Below are positions 44,077-51,862 of a stretch of 64,000 bases of DNA, one piece after another. Numbering within the stretch: the stretch's first letter is position 1; every line of letters begins with the position of its first letter. The DNA comes from Bacteroidales bacterium. Its GTDB lineage: Bacteria; Bacteroidota; Bacteroidia; Bacteroidales; F082. Position numbers and translations under genes: made by a program. The stretch lies in assembly GCA_016290215.1 (NCBI GenBank), contig JAEETH010000001.1, positions 1-64,000 of the forward strand, given 5' to 3'. The notes under the pieces were generated by a model, which made no database searches, was not told where the DNA came from, and saw only the letters and a list, made by a program, of their open reading frames with translations.

Positions 44077-44084
44077 TATCTTTG
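44077..44084 (+). promoter_or_regulatory. -7 box TATCTTTG of the PAP2 gene
   Basis: Forward TAnnTTTG 18 bases before the ATG at 44103. It rules out the in-frame TTG at 44082. Confidence 0.6.
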
Positions 44085-44102
44085 CAACGAAAAAACAAGT
44101 CC

Positions 44103-44678
44103 ATGGAATCCCTCTCCAACATCGACACCCAACTGTTCTTGTTTCTCAACGGCCTCCACACCGATTGGCTGGACAAAGTCATGATTGCCATCACTCAGAT
44201 GTGGGTTTGGATGCCGCTATACCTATTATTAATTTATTGGACCGTGAAACATTACGGCAAGCGTTGCTGGTGGATTATTTTGGCCATCGGGATAGTAGTG
44301 CTTTGCTCTGACCAACTCTCCGCCCATGTCTGCAAGCCGATTTTTCAGCGGTTGAGACCTTGTTATAATACTGATTTACAGGATTTAATTTATCTTCCCA
44401 AAGGTATGGCAGGCGGAAAATATGGTTTCGTCTCTTCCCATGCCGCCAACACCTTTGCCGTAGCCGCTTTCCTGACCGCCGCCTTGCGCAAAAACTACAA
44501 GTGGATAGGCATTGTGCTTTATCTTTGGGCTTTCATTTCAAGCTACAGCCGCATTTATTTGGGCTTCCACTACCCTGGCGACATCCTTTGCGGCGCCTTT
44601 TTGGGCATATTAGTAGGACTGATACTTTGGAAAGCATTTCAAATTGTCGTTGTGAAAAAAGCTTGGAAATCAGAATAA
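44103..44678 (+). CDS. PAP2-family lipid phosphatase
   Basis: A 191-residue inner-membrane phosphatase with about five to six helices. PAP2 motifs are KPIFQRLRPCYN, SSHAANTFAV and YSRIYLGFHYPGDILCG. Likely dephosphorylates undecaprenyl pyrophosphate or another membrane lipid on the periplasmic side. Start MESLSNIDTQLFLFLNGLH follows the -7 box. Its 3' end overlaps the convergent SAM hydrolase gene by nine bases. Confidence 0.9.
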   Translation: MESLSNIDTQLFLFLNGLHTDWLDKVMIAITQMWVWMPLYLLLIYWTVKHYGKRCWWIILAIGIVVLCSDQLSAHVCKPIFQRLRPCYNTDLQDLIYLPKGMAGGKYGFVSSHAANTFAVAAFLTAALRKNYKWIGIVLYLWAFISSYSRIYLGFHYPGDILCGAFLGILVGLILWKAFQIVVVKKAWKSE

Positions 44679-45488
44679 TGAGTCAAGATTAGTAGGCTCA
44701 CTTTCTCCATCGTGAAACACCACTTTGATGGTCGATTTCAGTTCGATTCCACAAAGTGAAGCCAACTTGGCCTTGTTGAGGGCAAGCTCAAGATAGCCGT
44801 GCGTGCCAAAGATGGCCACCAAATCCACCACGTCTACATCAAGATAGCTGTCGGAGATTTCATCCACGGTGTAAAGATCACCCTTCACCATGATGGTAAA
44901 GTCGCGACCACGACGTTCCTGCTCAAAGAGTTCCCTGGAAATATTGGTAATCAGATTGTCGTAGGAATCGATGTGCATTACCACACCTTCGATGGTATTG
45001 TCGCACGCCACGGCACAGAATGTCCCGCCAGGATTCAGTTTCGGACGCGGCTCTCCGATGCTGGAAAGCGGCTCTCCATTGGCCAACATCACAGCCACCT
45101 TCGCAAAACGATCACGCGAAGCAAAAGTAAAGAAATCAGAATCTTGTATCACATCAATACATACCGCCTCGTCATATTTTCCATCGAGGATGTGGCTGAA
45201 AATGCCATTGTCGGTCGAAATGAAATACTGTCCTTCGGCCTTTACCACCACATGCGGACATTCCATCGACTCAATCGTGTCGACTGCGATAATATGAATC
45301 GTTCCAGGAGGAAAACAACGATAGCAATTTTTTAGCGTGAAACCCGCCTGTGAAACGTTAAATGGCTCGATTTCATGGGTGACATCAACGATGGTTGCAC
45401 TGGGTAGCTTAGACAAAATGGTGCCTTTCACTGCCGCAGCATAATAATCCTTCGTCCCCCAATCGCTTGTTAATGTGATAATTGCCAT
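44670..45488 (-). CDS. SAM hydroxide adenosyltransferase (DUF62 / SAM hydrolase)
   Basis: A 272-residue enzyme that splits S-adenosylmethionine with water to adenosine and methionine. Family motifs are ITLTSDWGTKDYY (Asp binding ribose), VDVTHEIEPFNVSQAGF, STDNGIFSHI and HIDSYDNLITNI. Divergent from phoH, with a promoter each. Confidence 0.88.
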   Translation of the reverse strand: MAIITLTSDWGTKDYYAAAVKGTILSKLPSATIVDVTHEIEPFNVSQAGFTLKNCYRCFPPGTIHIIAVDTIESMECPHVVVKAEGQYFISTDNGIFSHILDGKYDEAVCIDVIQDSDFFTFASRDRFAKVAVMLANGEPLSSIGEPRPKLNPGGTFCAVACDNTIEGVVMHIDSYDNLITNISRELFEQERRGRDFTIMVKGDLYTVDEISDSYLDVDVVDLVAIFGTHGYLELALNKAKLASLCGIELKSTIKVVFHDGESEPTNLDSLF

Positions 45489-45517
45489 CGTTATCCTAAA
45501 CTCTATTTGAGATTTTG

Positions 45518-45525
45518 CAAAGGTA
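45518..45525 (-). promoter_or_regulatory. -7 box TACCTTTG of the SAM hydrolase gene
   Basis: Reverse TAnnTTTG 29 bases before the ATG at 45488. Confidence 0.55.
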
Positions 45526-45573
45526 TATCATTTATGTCAAACTTAGGATAAGATTTAGGAAAAAAATATTCAT

Positions 45574-45581
45574 TATCTTTG
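45574..45581 (+). promoter_or_regulatory. -7 box TATCTTTG of phoH
   Basis: Forward TAnnTTTG. The in-frame TTG at 45579 lies inside it, so phoH must start at the ATG at 45600. Confidence 0.65.
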
Positions 45582-45599
45582 CGAGCAAATAAAAAGCAG

Positions 45600-46559
45600 A
45601 TGGCAGAACAGATTCTTCAGATAGAAAATGTTGATCCTAAGGAACTTCACGGACCCAACGACAAGTATTTGGAATTAGTGAAAAGCATGTTTCCAAAGTT
45701 GAAAATCATTGCCCGAGGCGATTTCGTGAAGGTGATTGGCGATGACGACGAGATTGAGTATTTCGCCAACCGTTATGAAACCCTGATGGTGCAACTGGAA
45801 CGTTTTGGAAAACTGACCGCACAAACGGTCGAAGACGTGATGATGGCCAGTACCGACAACGAGTTGCAACAAAAAATGTCGGAAAGTGATGTTTTGGTCT
45901 TCGGTCGCAGCGGCGTACCTATCAAGGCCATCACTGCCAACCAAAAACGCATGGTGACAGCTTCGGAACAAAAGGATTTGATTTTCGCCATCGGTCCCGC
46001 CGGAACGGGAAAAACTTACACGGCCGTTGCTTTAGCCGTCAGAGCACTGAAGGCCAAGCAAGTACGGAGAATTATTCTAACCCGTCCCGCTGTCGAAGCC
46101 GATGAACACTTAGGCTTCCTTCCTGGCGACCTGAAAGACAAGCTCGACCCTTATCTGCAACCGCTTTATGACGCCTTGCGCGACATGATACCCTCTACAA
46201 AATTAGAGAGTTACATGGAAGACCATACCATTGAGATTGCGCCTTTGGCCTTTATGCGCGGCCGCACCTTGGACCACGCCTTTGTCATCCTCGACGAGGC
46301 TCAAAATGCCACCCGCAGCCAGCTGAAGATGTTCCTCACCCGCATGGGACGCTCGGCCAAATTCATCGTCACCGGCGACATCACCCAAATCGACCTGCCA
46401 CCTAAGACACCCTCTGGACTGCCACAAGCCATGGAGGTGCTGAAAGACGTGAAAGGTATCGAGTTCATCTATTTGGATGACAAGGATGTGGTGAGACATA
46501 AACTGGTGACGGATATCATCAATGCCTATAAGAAGCACCATGAGGAAGACGAAACATAG
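45600..46559 (+). CDS. phoH: PhoH-like ATPase
   Basis: A 319-residue cytoplasmic P-loop ATPase, related to helicase cores and thought to act in RNA metabolism. Motifs are FAIGPAGTGKTYTAVALAV (Walker A), ILTRPAVEADEHLGFLPGDL, FVILDEAQNATRSQLKMFLTRMG (Walker B) and VTGDITQIDLP. Start ATG at 45600, MAEQILQIENVDPKEL. Confidence 0.93.
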   Translation: MAEQILQIENVDPKELHGPNDKYLELVKSMFPKLKIIARGDFVKVIGDDDEIEYFANRYETLMVQLERFGKLTAQTVEDVMMASTDNELQQKMSESDVLVFGRSGVPIKAITANQKRMVTASEQKDLIFAIGPAGTGKTYTAVALAVRALKAKQVRRIILTRPAVEADEHLGFLPGDLKDKLDPYLQPLYDALRDMIPSTKLESYMEDHTIEIAPLAFMRGRTLDHAFVILDEAQNATRSQLKMFLTRMGRSAKFIVTGDITQIDLPPKTPSGLPQAMEVLKDVKGIEFIYLDDKDVVRHKLVTDIINAYKKHHEEDET

Positions 46560-46660
46560 GGCTTATGGCCAATGGCCGATGACTATGGCAGCTTACACCA
46601 AGAGGTTGAACTTCAACCCTTGGCTGAAACTGCCATAGGCCATAGTCATAAGCCATGGTC
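46560..46660. repeat. long imperfect inverted repeat (GACTATGGCAG / CTGCCATAG)
   Basis: Arms of about 33 bp (GCTTATGGCCAATGGCCGAT... and ...CCATAGTCATAAGC), with the nested palindrome GGTTGAACTTCAACC in the loop. It begins right after the phoH stop and may end its transcript. A structurally similar element lies at 63932-64000. Confidence 0.75.
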
Positions 46661-46701
46661 AAACAACAATTAAACGATTCAACAATCAACAATCAACAAT
46701 A

Positions 46702-47646
46702 ATGAACGCATTAACCAGAACAGATTACCAATTCCCTGGCCAGACCAAGGTCTATCACGGCAAGGTCCGCGATTGTTATTTCATCAACGACGAGTACATG
46801 GTGATGGTCGCCACCGACCGCATCTCGGCTTTCGACGTCATCTTGCCCAAGGGCATCCCCTATAAGGGACAAGTGCTCAACCAGATTGCCGCCATGTTCC
46901 TAGACGCCACTGCCGACATCGTCCCCAACTGGAAGCTTGCCACCCCTGACCCGATGGTCACCGTGGGGAGACTTTGCAAGCCCTTCCCGATCGAGATGAT
47001 CATCCGCGGCTACCTCACCGGCAGTTCATGGCGTACTTATAAGAGCGGCCAGCACACCATCTGCGGCGTGCAGATCCCTGACGGCATGAAGGAACACCAG
47101 CGTTTCGCCGAGCCCATCATCACCCCGACCACCAAGGCCGAGGAAGGCCATGATGAAGACATCTCCCGCGAGGAAATCATCAGCCGTGGACTCATCAGCG
47201 AGAGCGATTATGTGCAAATTGAGGACATAACAAGAAAGCTCTTCCAACGCGGCACTGAAATCGCTGCTAAACAAGGTTTGATTCTCGTCGACACCAAATA
47301 CGAGTTTGGCAAGATTGGCGACCAAATCGTGTTGATGGACGAAATCCACACCCCCGACTCATCTCGTTACTTCATTGCAGACCAATATGAGGAACGCTTC
47401 GCCAAGGGCGAGCCGCAGGTGCAACTCTCGAAGGAATTTGTGCGCGAGTGGCTGATGGCCAACGGCTTCCAAGGCAAAGAAGGACAGCAAGTGCCCGAGA
47501 TGACGCCAGAATATGTGAACAGCGTGTCGGAGCGTTACATCGAGCTTTACGAAAAGGTCACGGGGCACAAATTTGAAAAAGCTCCTGATTCGGAAGACCT
47601 TGTCAAGAGGATTGAAAACAATGCGCTGAATTACTTGAAGTTATAG
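46702..47646 (+). CDS. purC: phosphoribosylaminoimidazole-succinocarboxamide synthase
   Basis: A 314-residue SAICAR synthase, step 8 of purine synthesis. Motifs are [63 protein letters not shown] and [11 protein letters not shown], with [12 protein letters not shown] for substrate binding. Length matches the longer Bacteroidota/yeast-like form. No clear -7 box is seen; the leader has tandem CAACAAT units. Confidence 0.95.
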   Translation: MNALTRTDYQFPGQTKVYHGKVRDCYFINDEYMVMVATDRISAFDVILPKGIPYKGQVLNQIAAMFLDATADIVPNWKLATPDPMVTVGRLCKPFPIEMIIRGYLTGSSWRTYKSGQHTICGVQIPDGMKEHQRFAEPIITPTTKAEEGHDEDISREEIISRGLISESDYVQIEDITRKLFQRGTEIAAKQGLILVDTKYEFGKIGDQIVLMDEIHTPDSSRYFIADQYEERFAKGEPQVQLSKEFVREWLMANGFQGKEGQQVPEMTPEYVNSVSERYIELYEKVTGHKFEKAPDSEDLVKRIENNALNYLKL

Positions 47647-47672
47647 ATTTAGCTTCTCAAAACTACAAAAGC

Positions 47673-47700
47673 CGCTTTCACACATGTGAAGCGGCCTTTG
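47673..47700. terminator. bidirectional terminator between purC and the DUF3990 locus
   Basis: GCCGCTTTCACA / TGTGAAGCGGC hairpin with A-rich and T-rich flanks, shared by two convergent transcription units. Confidence 0.75.
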
Positions 47701-47928
47701 TCATTTTAAAAGTAGTTTTATTTCTTCTTCCAAATACGAATAAACATATCCAGGACTTTGGAAAAACAATCCCGTTTCAGGATCAGAAATCTTTTTGAAA
47801 ATATCTGAATTGTAATACCAACGGAAAGCTTCTTCCATACCCATATCCTTTTTCTCCATCAGCATGGCTATCAAATCTTTCGAAAGGGTTTCTTTCAAAT
47901 ACCGAAATTCTGCTAGCGTTACATTCAT
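47701..47928 (-). CDS. small protein of the DUF3990 locus
   Basis: A 75-residue acidic protein starting MNVTLAEFRYLKETLSKDL. It contains LFFQSPGYVYSYLEEEIKLL and MEEAFRWYYNSDIFKKI, a pattern that recurs next to DUF3990 genes. The ATG overlaps the DUF3990 stop (ATGA), so translation is coupled. It is a candidate third component or antitoxin; no domain of known function is recognised. Confidence 0.7.
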   Translation of the reverse strand: MNVTLAEFRYLKETLSKDLIAMLMEKKDMGMEEAFRWYYNSDIFKKISDPETGLFFQSPGYVYSYLEEEIKLLLK

Positions 47929-48392
47929 ACTTTTTTCAATTTTGAAATGGCCAAAGGTGTGCAAAAAGCATATTGGAAGGTGATACCTTTGTAATAATGA
48001 AGGTTTTTGAGAAATTCCGCCAAAGAAATCTTCCTCTCCCTCAGGTCACGAATCTGAACACCAACCGTATCATTGGCAATTGGCCCATAAACCAAATCAT
48101 AATCGTGCTGAAAATCCTGCCTCTCGTCGCGATTGTTATACACGAACTCCGCCCATTCCTCCGTATACTCCTCGAAACGCTGGACTTTCAAATCATCTAG
48201 CGATAATTCATCAAACTCAAAAACGGTAATCTCGGTTGAGCCTCCACCCGTCAACACTTTGAACTTCGCCATTTCTCGGGCTTGTTCTTCATCTGCCGAA
48301 AGATAAAATGCCTTCCCAAAATCCTTGTACGGACGCGACTTGGCAAGGTCTATCTCATCGATTATCATATTTGAGCCATGATACAACAACAT
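47925..48392 (-). CDS. DUF3990 protein, ADP-ribosyltransferase-like toxin candidate
   Basis: A 155-residue protein starting MLLYHGSNMIIDEIDLAKSR after a strong GGAGGA ribosome site, with a TAATG overlap to the DUF3791 stop. YHGSN and FGKAFYLSADEEQAREMA resemble the NAD-binding first motifs of ART-fold proteins (H and Y of the H-Y-E type). The middle part (WAEFVYNNRDERQD, DLVYGPIANDTVGVQI) is the DUF3990 signature. Likely cytoplasmic; toxin role is inferred from fold and operon structure, not shown. Confidence 0.75.
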   Translation of the reverse strand: MLLYHGSNMIIDEIDLAKSRPYKDFGKAFYLSADEEQAREMAKFKVLTGGGSTEITVFEFDELSLDDLKVQRFEEYTEEWAEFVYNNRDERQDFQHDYDLVYGPIANDTVGVQIRDLRERKISLAEFLKNLHYYKGITFQYAFCTPLAISKLKKV

Positions 48393-48613
48393 TACAAAGT
48401 TCCTCCGTTTCTTCTGCAATACGAGGCCATGCCGTCAACACTATCGGCAAACGAAAGCGTATGCATGATGCCATAGCATTGCTCTATCAGTTTCATCCCA
48501 TTGTAACGGTCAATATATCTGAAAGAGTCCGCTTCCGAAAGACCAAAACGCTTGGCAAACTCATTCACCAAGGCAATGGTGTACTCGATAATATCAAGAG
48601 TTCGCTTAGACAT
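48392..48613 (-). CDS. DUF3791 protein, putative antitoxin of the DUF3990 locus
   Basis: A 73-residue protein: MSKRTLDIIEYTIALVNEFA, FGLSEADSFRYIDRYNGMKL and IEQCYGIMHTLSFADSV match DUF3791. It is the first gene of a three-gene coupled operon with a promoter 19 bases upstream, the usual order for an antitoxin before its toxin. Confidence 0.78.
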   Translation of the reverse strand: MSKRTLDIIEYTIALVNEFAKRFGLSEADSFRYIDRYNGMKLIEQCYGIMHTLSFADSVDGMASYCRRNGGTL

Positions 48614-48632
48614 TACAGTTCGTATTCATCCG

Positions 48633-48640
48633 CAAAAATA
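48633..48640 (-). promoter_or_regulatory. -7 box TATTTTTG of the DUF3791-DUF3990 operon
   Basis: Reverse TAnnTTTG 19 bases before the ATG at 48613. Confidence 0.6.
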
Positions 48641-48679
48641 GCAAAAAACCCGTAAACCAGTAGTTTTCACAGCAATTTT

Positions 48680-49591
48680 TCACGAAAGTGCCACTTCCAC
48701 CCAGTGCCCATCCTTGAAATTGACTACGCTTCGATACCCCGCTTTCTTCAAGGCTTCCTCGGCGTGGTCAAATTCAAGTGTGATTTCGCTGAAATGGTGC
48801 GCATCGGCGGAAATGATAGCGGGAACGCCCATCTTGCAGGCCTCCTCCATTAGCCAAGGCGAAGGATAGAAGCCGTTGTAGCGTTTCTTGTAGATGCCGC
48901 GCGTGTTGATTTCCATCACCAAGCCTTTTTCGCGGATGAGATCGAGGGTTTCGAGGGCTAATTTGCGATACCACGGCTCGTCTTCATGGAAATAGCGCTC
49001 GCGGTTGTGCATCTTGATTTTATCGAAGTGAGCAATAATATCAAACTGCTCGTTTTCAATCATTTCGTTCGACTGCTCGAAGAAACGACGCACAGCTCGG
49101 CGGATGTCGCCATCGAAGAACTTTTGCAATCCTTCGTCATAGACTTCCCACTTGGGACCATCGATGAACCAGATTTGATCGGCTGAGATGGACGGCGTTT
49201 CGACAGGCTCAACGACCTTGGTTTTTGTAGGTCCCTGAGCCTGTCGAAGGGCCGGATTAATAACAAGATGAACTCCTCCAATCAGATAATCAAGACGATA
49301 CTTTTCCTTAGTCACGGCAAAAGGCTCGGAAACGCCCGTGAGGTAATCGGCTTCCAAACCGCAATAAATGTCGATTTTGTCCTTGAATTCCTCTTTCAAT
49401 TGGGCGATTTCCGCCACATAACGCGGCATGTCGGCTGATTTTACCGAAAATGTATTGTCGAAAGGCAGCGGACTATGTTCCGAAAAACCGAGCGTGGTCA
49501 AACCCTGACGGATGGCCTCTTCCACGATTTCGCGAGGCTGCGATTTGCCGTCGGAATAAATGCTGTGTGTATGTAGATTGAAATTTTGCAT
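48680..49591 (-). CDS. PHP-domain phosphatase, histidinol-phosphatase-like, with repeat insert
   Basis: A 303-residue PHP protein starting MQNFNLHTHSIYSDGKSQP (HxH metal motif). Further ligands are FSEHSPLPF, CGLEADY, IGGVHLV, IAHFDKIKMH and ISADAHHF. The family hydrolyses phosphoesters; histidinol phosphate is the likely substrate (HisK type). Residues about 114-130 (LRQAQGPTKTKVVEPVET) are encoded by a dispersed inverted repeat at 49198-49253 inserted in frame after the IGGVHLV motif. Seven bases downstream of the U32 gene, so probably one operon. Confidence 0.82.
   Translation of the reverse strand: MQNFNLHTHSIYSDGKSQPREIVEEAIRQGLTTLGFSEHSPLPFDNTFSVKSADMPRYVAEIAQLKEEFKDKIDIYCGLEADYLTGVSEPFAVTKEKYRLDYLIGGVHLVINPALRQAQGPTKTKVVEPVETPSISADQIWFIDGPKWEVYDEGLQKFFDGDIRRAVRRFFEQSNEMIENEQFDIIAHFDKIKMHNRERYFHEDEPWYRKLALETLDLIREKGLVMEINTRGIYKKRYNGFYPSPWLMEEACKMGVPAIISADAHHFSEITLEFDHAEEALKKAGYRSVVNFKDGHWVEVALS
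49198..49253. repeat. CGACAGGCTCA / TGAGCCTGTCG repeat inside the PHP gene
   Basis: Two inverted half-elements: TTTCGACAGGCTCAACGACC and GGTCCCTGAGCCTGTCGAAG. The same family is intergenic at 17285, 27668 and 36318. Confidence 0.88.
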
Positions 49592-49598
49592 ATAACTA

Positions 49599-50849
49599 TC
49601 AACTGTCAACTGAACAACTGTCAACTACCTTATAGACTTTGTCACCACGCCTGACCAACGACTTCACGGGAATGGAGCAATACTCGCCCTTCACGGTCTG
49701 CTGGACATTGCCCAAGTCCACACGGATTTCGCTAAGCGTGTCTTCATAGACGCCCGTGGTCGGACCGATAATCATGATTTGTTCACCGAGCTTGAGGTCA
49801 TGGCTATCCATACGGATTTCAGCCACGCCCAACTTGCTGAAATAATTGGTAATCAATCCGATATACTCCTTGCTTTGCGTGGCGTGTGAGCCATACTGTT
49901 TCGACCACTCAAAAGTCCTGCGACCCAGATAATAGCCATCCCAGAAACCACGGTTATATACACTCTTCAATCGTTCCATCCAAGCGTCAATCTTCTCTTG
50001 CGTGAAGGTGCCTTCCTGAATGGCTTTCACCGCCTCGCTATAGACCGACACCGTCAGTTTGGTGTATTCCGGCGAGCGGCCACGACCCTCGATTTTCAAG
50101 ACTTCGACACCTGCATCCAAGACTCTGTCCAAGAAAGGCAAAGTGCAGAGGTCTTTCGGCGACATAATGTATTCATTGTCAAGCATCAATTCGTAGCCTT
50201 CTTCGCGTTCACGCACGTCGTAGCCACGACGACAAAGTTGCATACAGGCACCTCGGTTGGAGGACGAATTATAGATATCCTGACTCAGGTTGCACTTGCC
50301 CGAGATGGCCATGCACAAGGCACCATGACAAAACACCTCGATACGCACCAAGTCGCCATGGGGGCCGCGAATTTGTTGGCGTTCAATCTCTTCAGTGATG
50401 TGGCGCACCTGGTCGATATTCAACTCACGAGCAGTCACCATCACATCGGCGAACTGGGAATAATAGCGCACCGCCTCCAAGTTGGTGATGTTGCATTGTG
50501 TCGACATGTGCACCTCAACGCCAATCTGACGGGCATACTGAATCACGCTTTGGTCGGAGGCGATGATGGCAGAAATGCCGTTGGTCTTAATGGCATCGAG
50601 CAACTGGTGCATCTCTTCCATCTCTTCGTCGTAGATGATGGTGTTGACTGTAACATAACTCTTTACATTATGTTCTTTGCAGGTTTCAGCCAATTGGTGC
50701 AAGTCATCAAGGGTGAAGTTCTTCGCCGAGCGTGAGCGCATGTTGAGTTTGCCGATGCCGAAATAAACGCTTCCTGCACCGGCTTGTATGGCGGCTGCGA
50801 GGGCTTCGTAAGAGCCCACGGGGGCCATGATTTCGATGTTTCGTTTCAT
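49599..50849 (-). CDS. peptidase U32 family protein, TrhP-like
   Basis: A 416-residue U32 protein starting MKRNIEIMAPVGSYEALAAA. Motifs are VYFGIGKLNMRSRSAKNF, HMSTQCNITN, FCHGALCMAISGKCNLSQDI and SNRGACMQLCRRGYD. U32 proteins of this size hydroxylate tRNA uridine-34 (TrhP) in E. coli. The last residues (VDSCSVDS, stop) come from the CAACTG dispersed repeat, which supplies the stop codon. Distinct from the 613-residue U32 at 3505-5346. Confidence 0.88.
   Translation of the reverse strand: MKRNIEIMAPVGSYEALAAAIQAGAGSVYFGIGKLNMRSRSAKNFTLDDLHQLAETCKEHNVKSYVTVNTIIYDEEMEEMHQLLDAIKTNGISAIIASDQSVIQYARQIGVEVHMSTQCNITNLEAVRYYSQFADVMVTARELNIDQVRHITEEIERQQIRGPHGDLVRIEVFCHGALCMAISGKCNLSQDIYNSSSNRGACMQLCRRGYDVREREEGYELMLDNEYIMSPKDLCTLPFLDRVLDAGVEVLKIEGRGRSPEYTKLTVSVYSEAVKAIQEGTFTQEKIDAWMERLKSVYNRGFWDGYYLGRRTFEWSKQYGSHATQSKEYIGLITNYFSKLGVAEIRMDSHDLKLGEQIMIIGPTTGVYEDTLSEIRVDLGNVQQTVKGEYCSIPVKSLVRRGDKVYKVVDSCSVDS
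49600..49626. repeat. CAACTGTCAACTGAA repeat at the U32 stop
   Basis: About two copies of the 15-bp unit also found at 3681-3780. It forms the last codons and stop of the gene. Confidence 0.8.
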
Positions 50850-50867
50850 CTTTCTTTATGCATTTTA

Positions 50868-50939
50868 GACGCGGGACTTCGGGACACGAGACACGGGACA
50901 ATCCAATGTCTCGCGTCTGATCGTCTCGCGTCACGCGTC
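50868..50939. repeat. GGGACTTCGGGACACGAGAC dispersed repeat
   Basis: Inverted element with GACGCGGGAC...GTCTCGCGTC units between tRNA-Pro and the U32 gene; same family as 28424-28492. Confidence 0.75.
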
Positions 50940-50940
50940 A

Positions 50941-50971
50941 AAAAAGCCAGCCTGAAACTCAAGCTGGCTTT
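50941..50971 (-). terminator. rho-independent terminator of tRNA-Pro
   Basis: Reverse strand AAAGCCAGC, loop, GCTGGCTTT plus T-run, seven bases after the tRNA. Confidence 0.8.
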
Positions 50972-50978
50972 GACAAAG

Positions 50979-51052
50979 TCGGGATGACAAGATTCGAACT
51001 TGCGGCCTCTTCGTCCCGAACGAAGCGCGCTACCGGGCTGCGCTACATCCCG
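50979..51052 (-). tRNA. tRNA-Pro (CGG)
   Basis: 74 nt without encoded CCA. Acceptor CGGGATG/CATCCCG, D arm GCGC/GCGC, anticodon loop TTCGGGA (anticodon CGG), T arm GCAAG-TTCGAAT-CTTGT. It decodes CCG. Confidence 0.95.
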
Positions 51053-51067
51053 AACCGTTTTGCGCTG

Positions 51068-51075
51068 CAAAATTA
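51068..51075 (-). promoter_or_regulatory. -7 box TAATTTTG of tRNA-Pro
   Basis: Reverse TAnnTTTG 15 bases before the tRNA 5' end. Confidence 0.6.
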
Positions 51076-51126
51076 CACATTATTTTGATATGGTGTGCAA
51101 TTAATTGGTCAGTTTTTTCTTTTCTG

Positions 51127-51702
51127 TCAAAAACTAATAATGCCCAAATGCTCCAAAAGAATTTTCAATCCTATGATAATCAGTATAATACCACCGATTA
51201 TCCCTGCTGACTTCTCATATTTCGATCCGAACACATTGCCAATCTTCACGCCCAAAACCGAGAAAACAAAGGTAGTCAGGCCGATGATGAGCACCGACGA
51301 CCATAACTTCACCTGGATGCAGGCAAACGAAACACCTACCGCCAAGGCATCGATGCTGGTGGCGATGGCCAAAAGCAGCATTGTCTTGAAGTCAAGTGCG
51401 CCGTTGGTTGACTCTTCTTCCTTTTTTGACAAGGCCTCACGAATCATGTTTGCACCTATGAGAAAGAGCAATCCGAAGGCAATCCAATGGTCGTAGGCTT
51501 CAATCATTTCTTGAAACTGTGCACCCAAGAAATAGCCAATCGTGGGCATCAAAGCCTGAAAAAAGCCAAACCAAAGGCCGCAGACCAAGGCCATGTGCCA
51601 AGAAAACCACTTGGTAGTCAAGCCTTTGCAGATGGAGACCGAGAACGCATCCATAGAGAGGCCTATAGCAATAAGTAATAGTTCGATGAAGTTCATTTGC
51701 AT
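51127..51702 (-). CDS. mntP: MntP-type manganese efflux pump
   Basis: A 191-residue, six-helix inner-membrane protein built of two homologous halves. The signature Asp residues are in GLSMDAFSVSICKG and ATSIDALAVGVSFA, and the second half ends GGIILIIIGLKILLEHLG. Exports Mn2+. Start at 51702 or ATG 51696. No yybP-ykoY riboswitch is visible, since the leader is only about ten bases. Confidence 0.92.
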   Translation of the reverse strand: MQMNFIELLLIAIGLSMDAFSVSICKGLTTKWFSWHMALVCGLWFGFFQALMPTIGYFLGAQFQEMIEAYDHWIAFGLLFLIGANMIREALSKKEEESTNGALDFKTMLLLAIATSIDALAVGVSFACIQVKLWSSVLIIGLTTFVFSVLGVKIGNVFGSKYEKSAGIIGGIILIIIGLKILLEHLGIISF

Positions 51703-51715
51703 CGGAATTATGGCG

Positions 51716-51723
51716 CAAAAATA
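51716..51723 (-). promoter_or_regulatory. -7 box TATTTTTG of mntP
   Basis: Reverse TAnnTTTG 13 bases before the start at 51702. Confidence 0.6.
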
Positions 51724-51755
51724 GCACTATTTTTCGCTAATGTTGATAAAAAACC

Positions 51756-51763
51756 TATTTTTG
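51756..51763 (+). promoter_or_regulatory. -7 box TATTTTTG of the outer-membrane protein gene
   Basis: Forward TAnnTTTG giving a leader of about 95 nt to the ATG at 51863. The leader holds no further gene. Confidence 0.55.
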
Positions 51764-51862
51764 CGGTTTGTAGGGCTGTCACATGGTGGCAGCCGTAAAA
51801 AACGACCAATAAAGGCCGCCGTGATACGACAGCCATACAAACCGACAATAAAAATAACCAAT

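Noticed and set aside
45579..45599. TTG start for phoH
   Set aside because: The TTG lies inside the -7 box TATCTTTG; ATG at 45600 is the plausible start.
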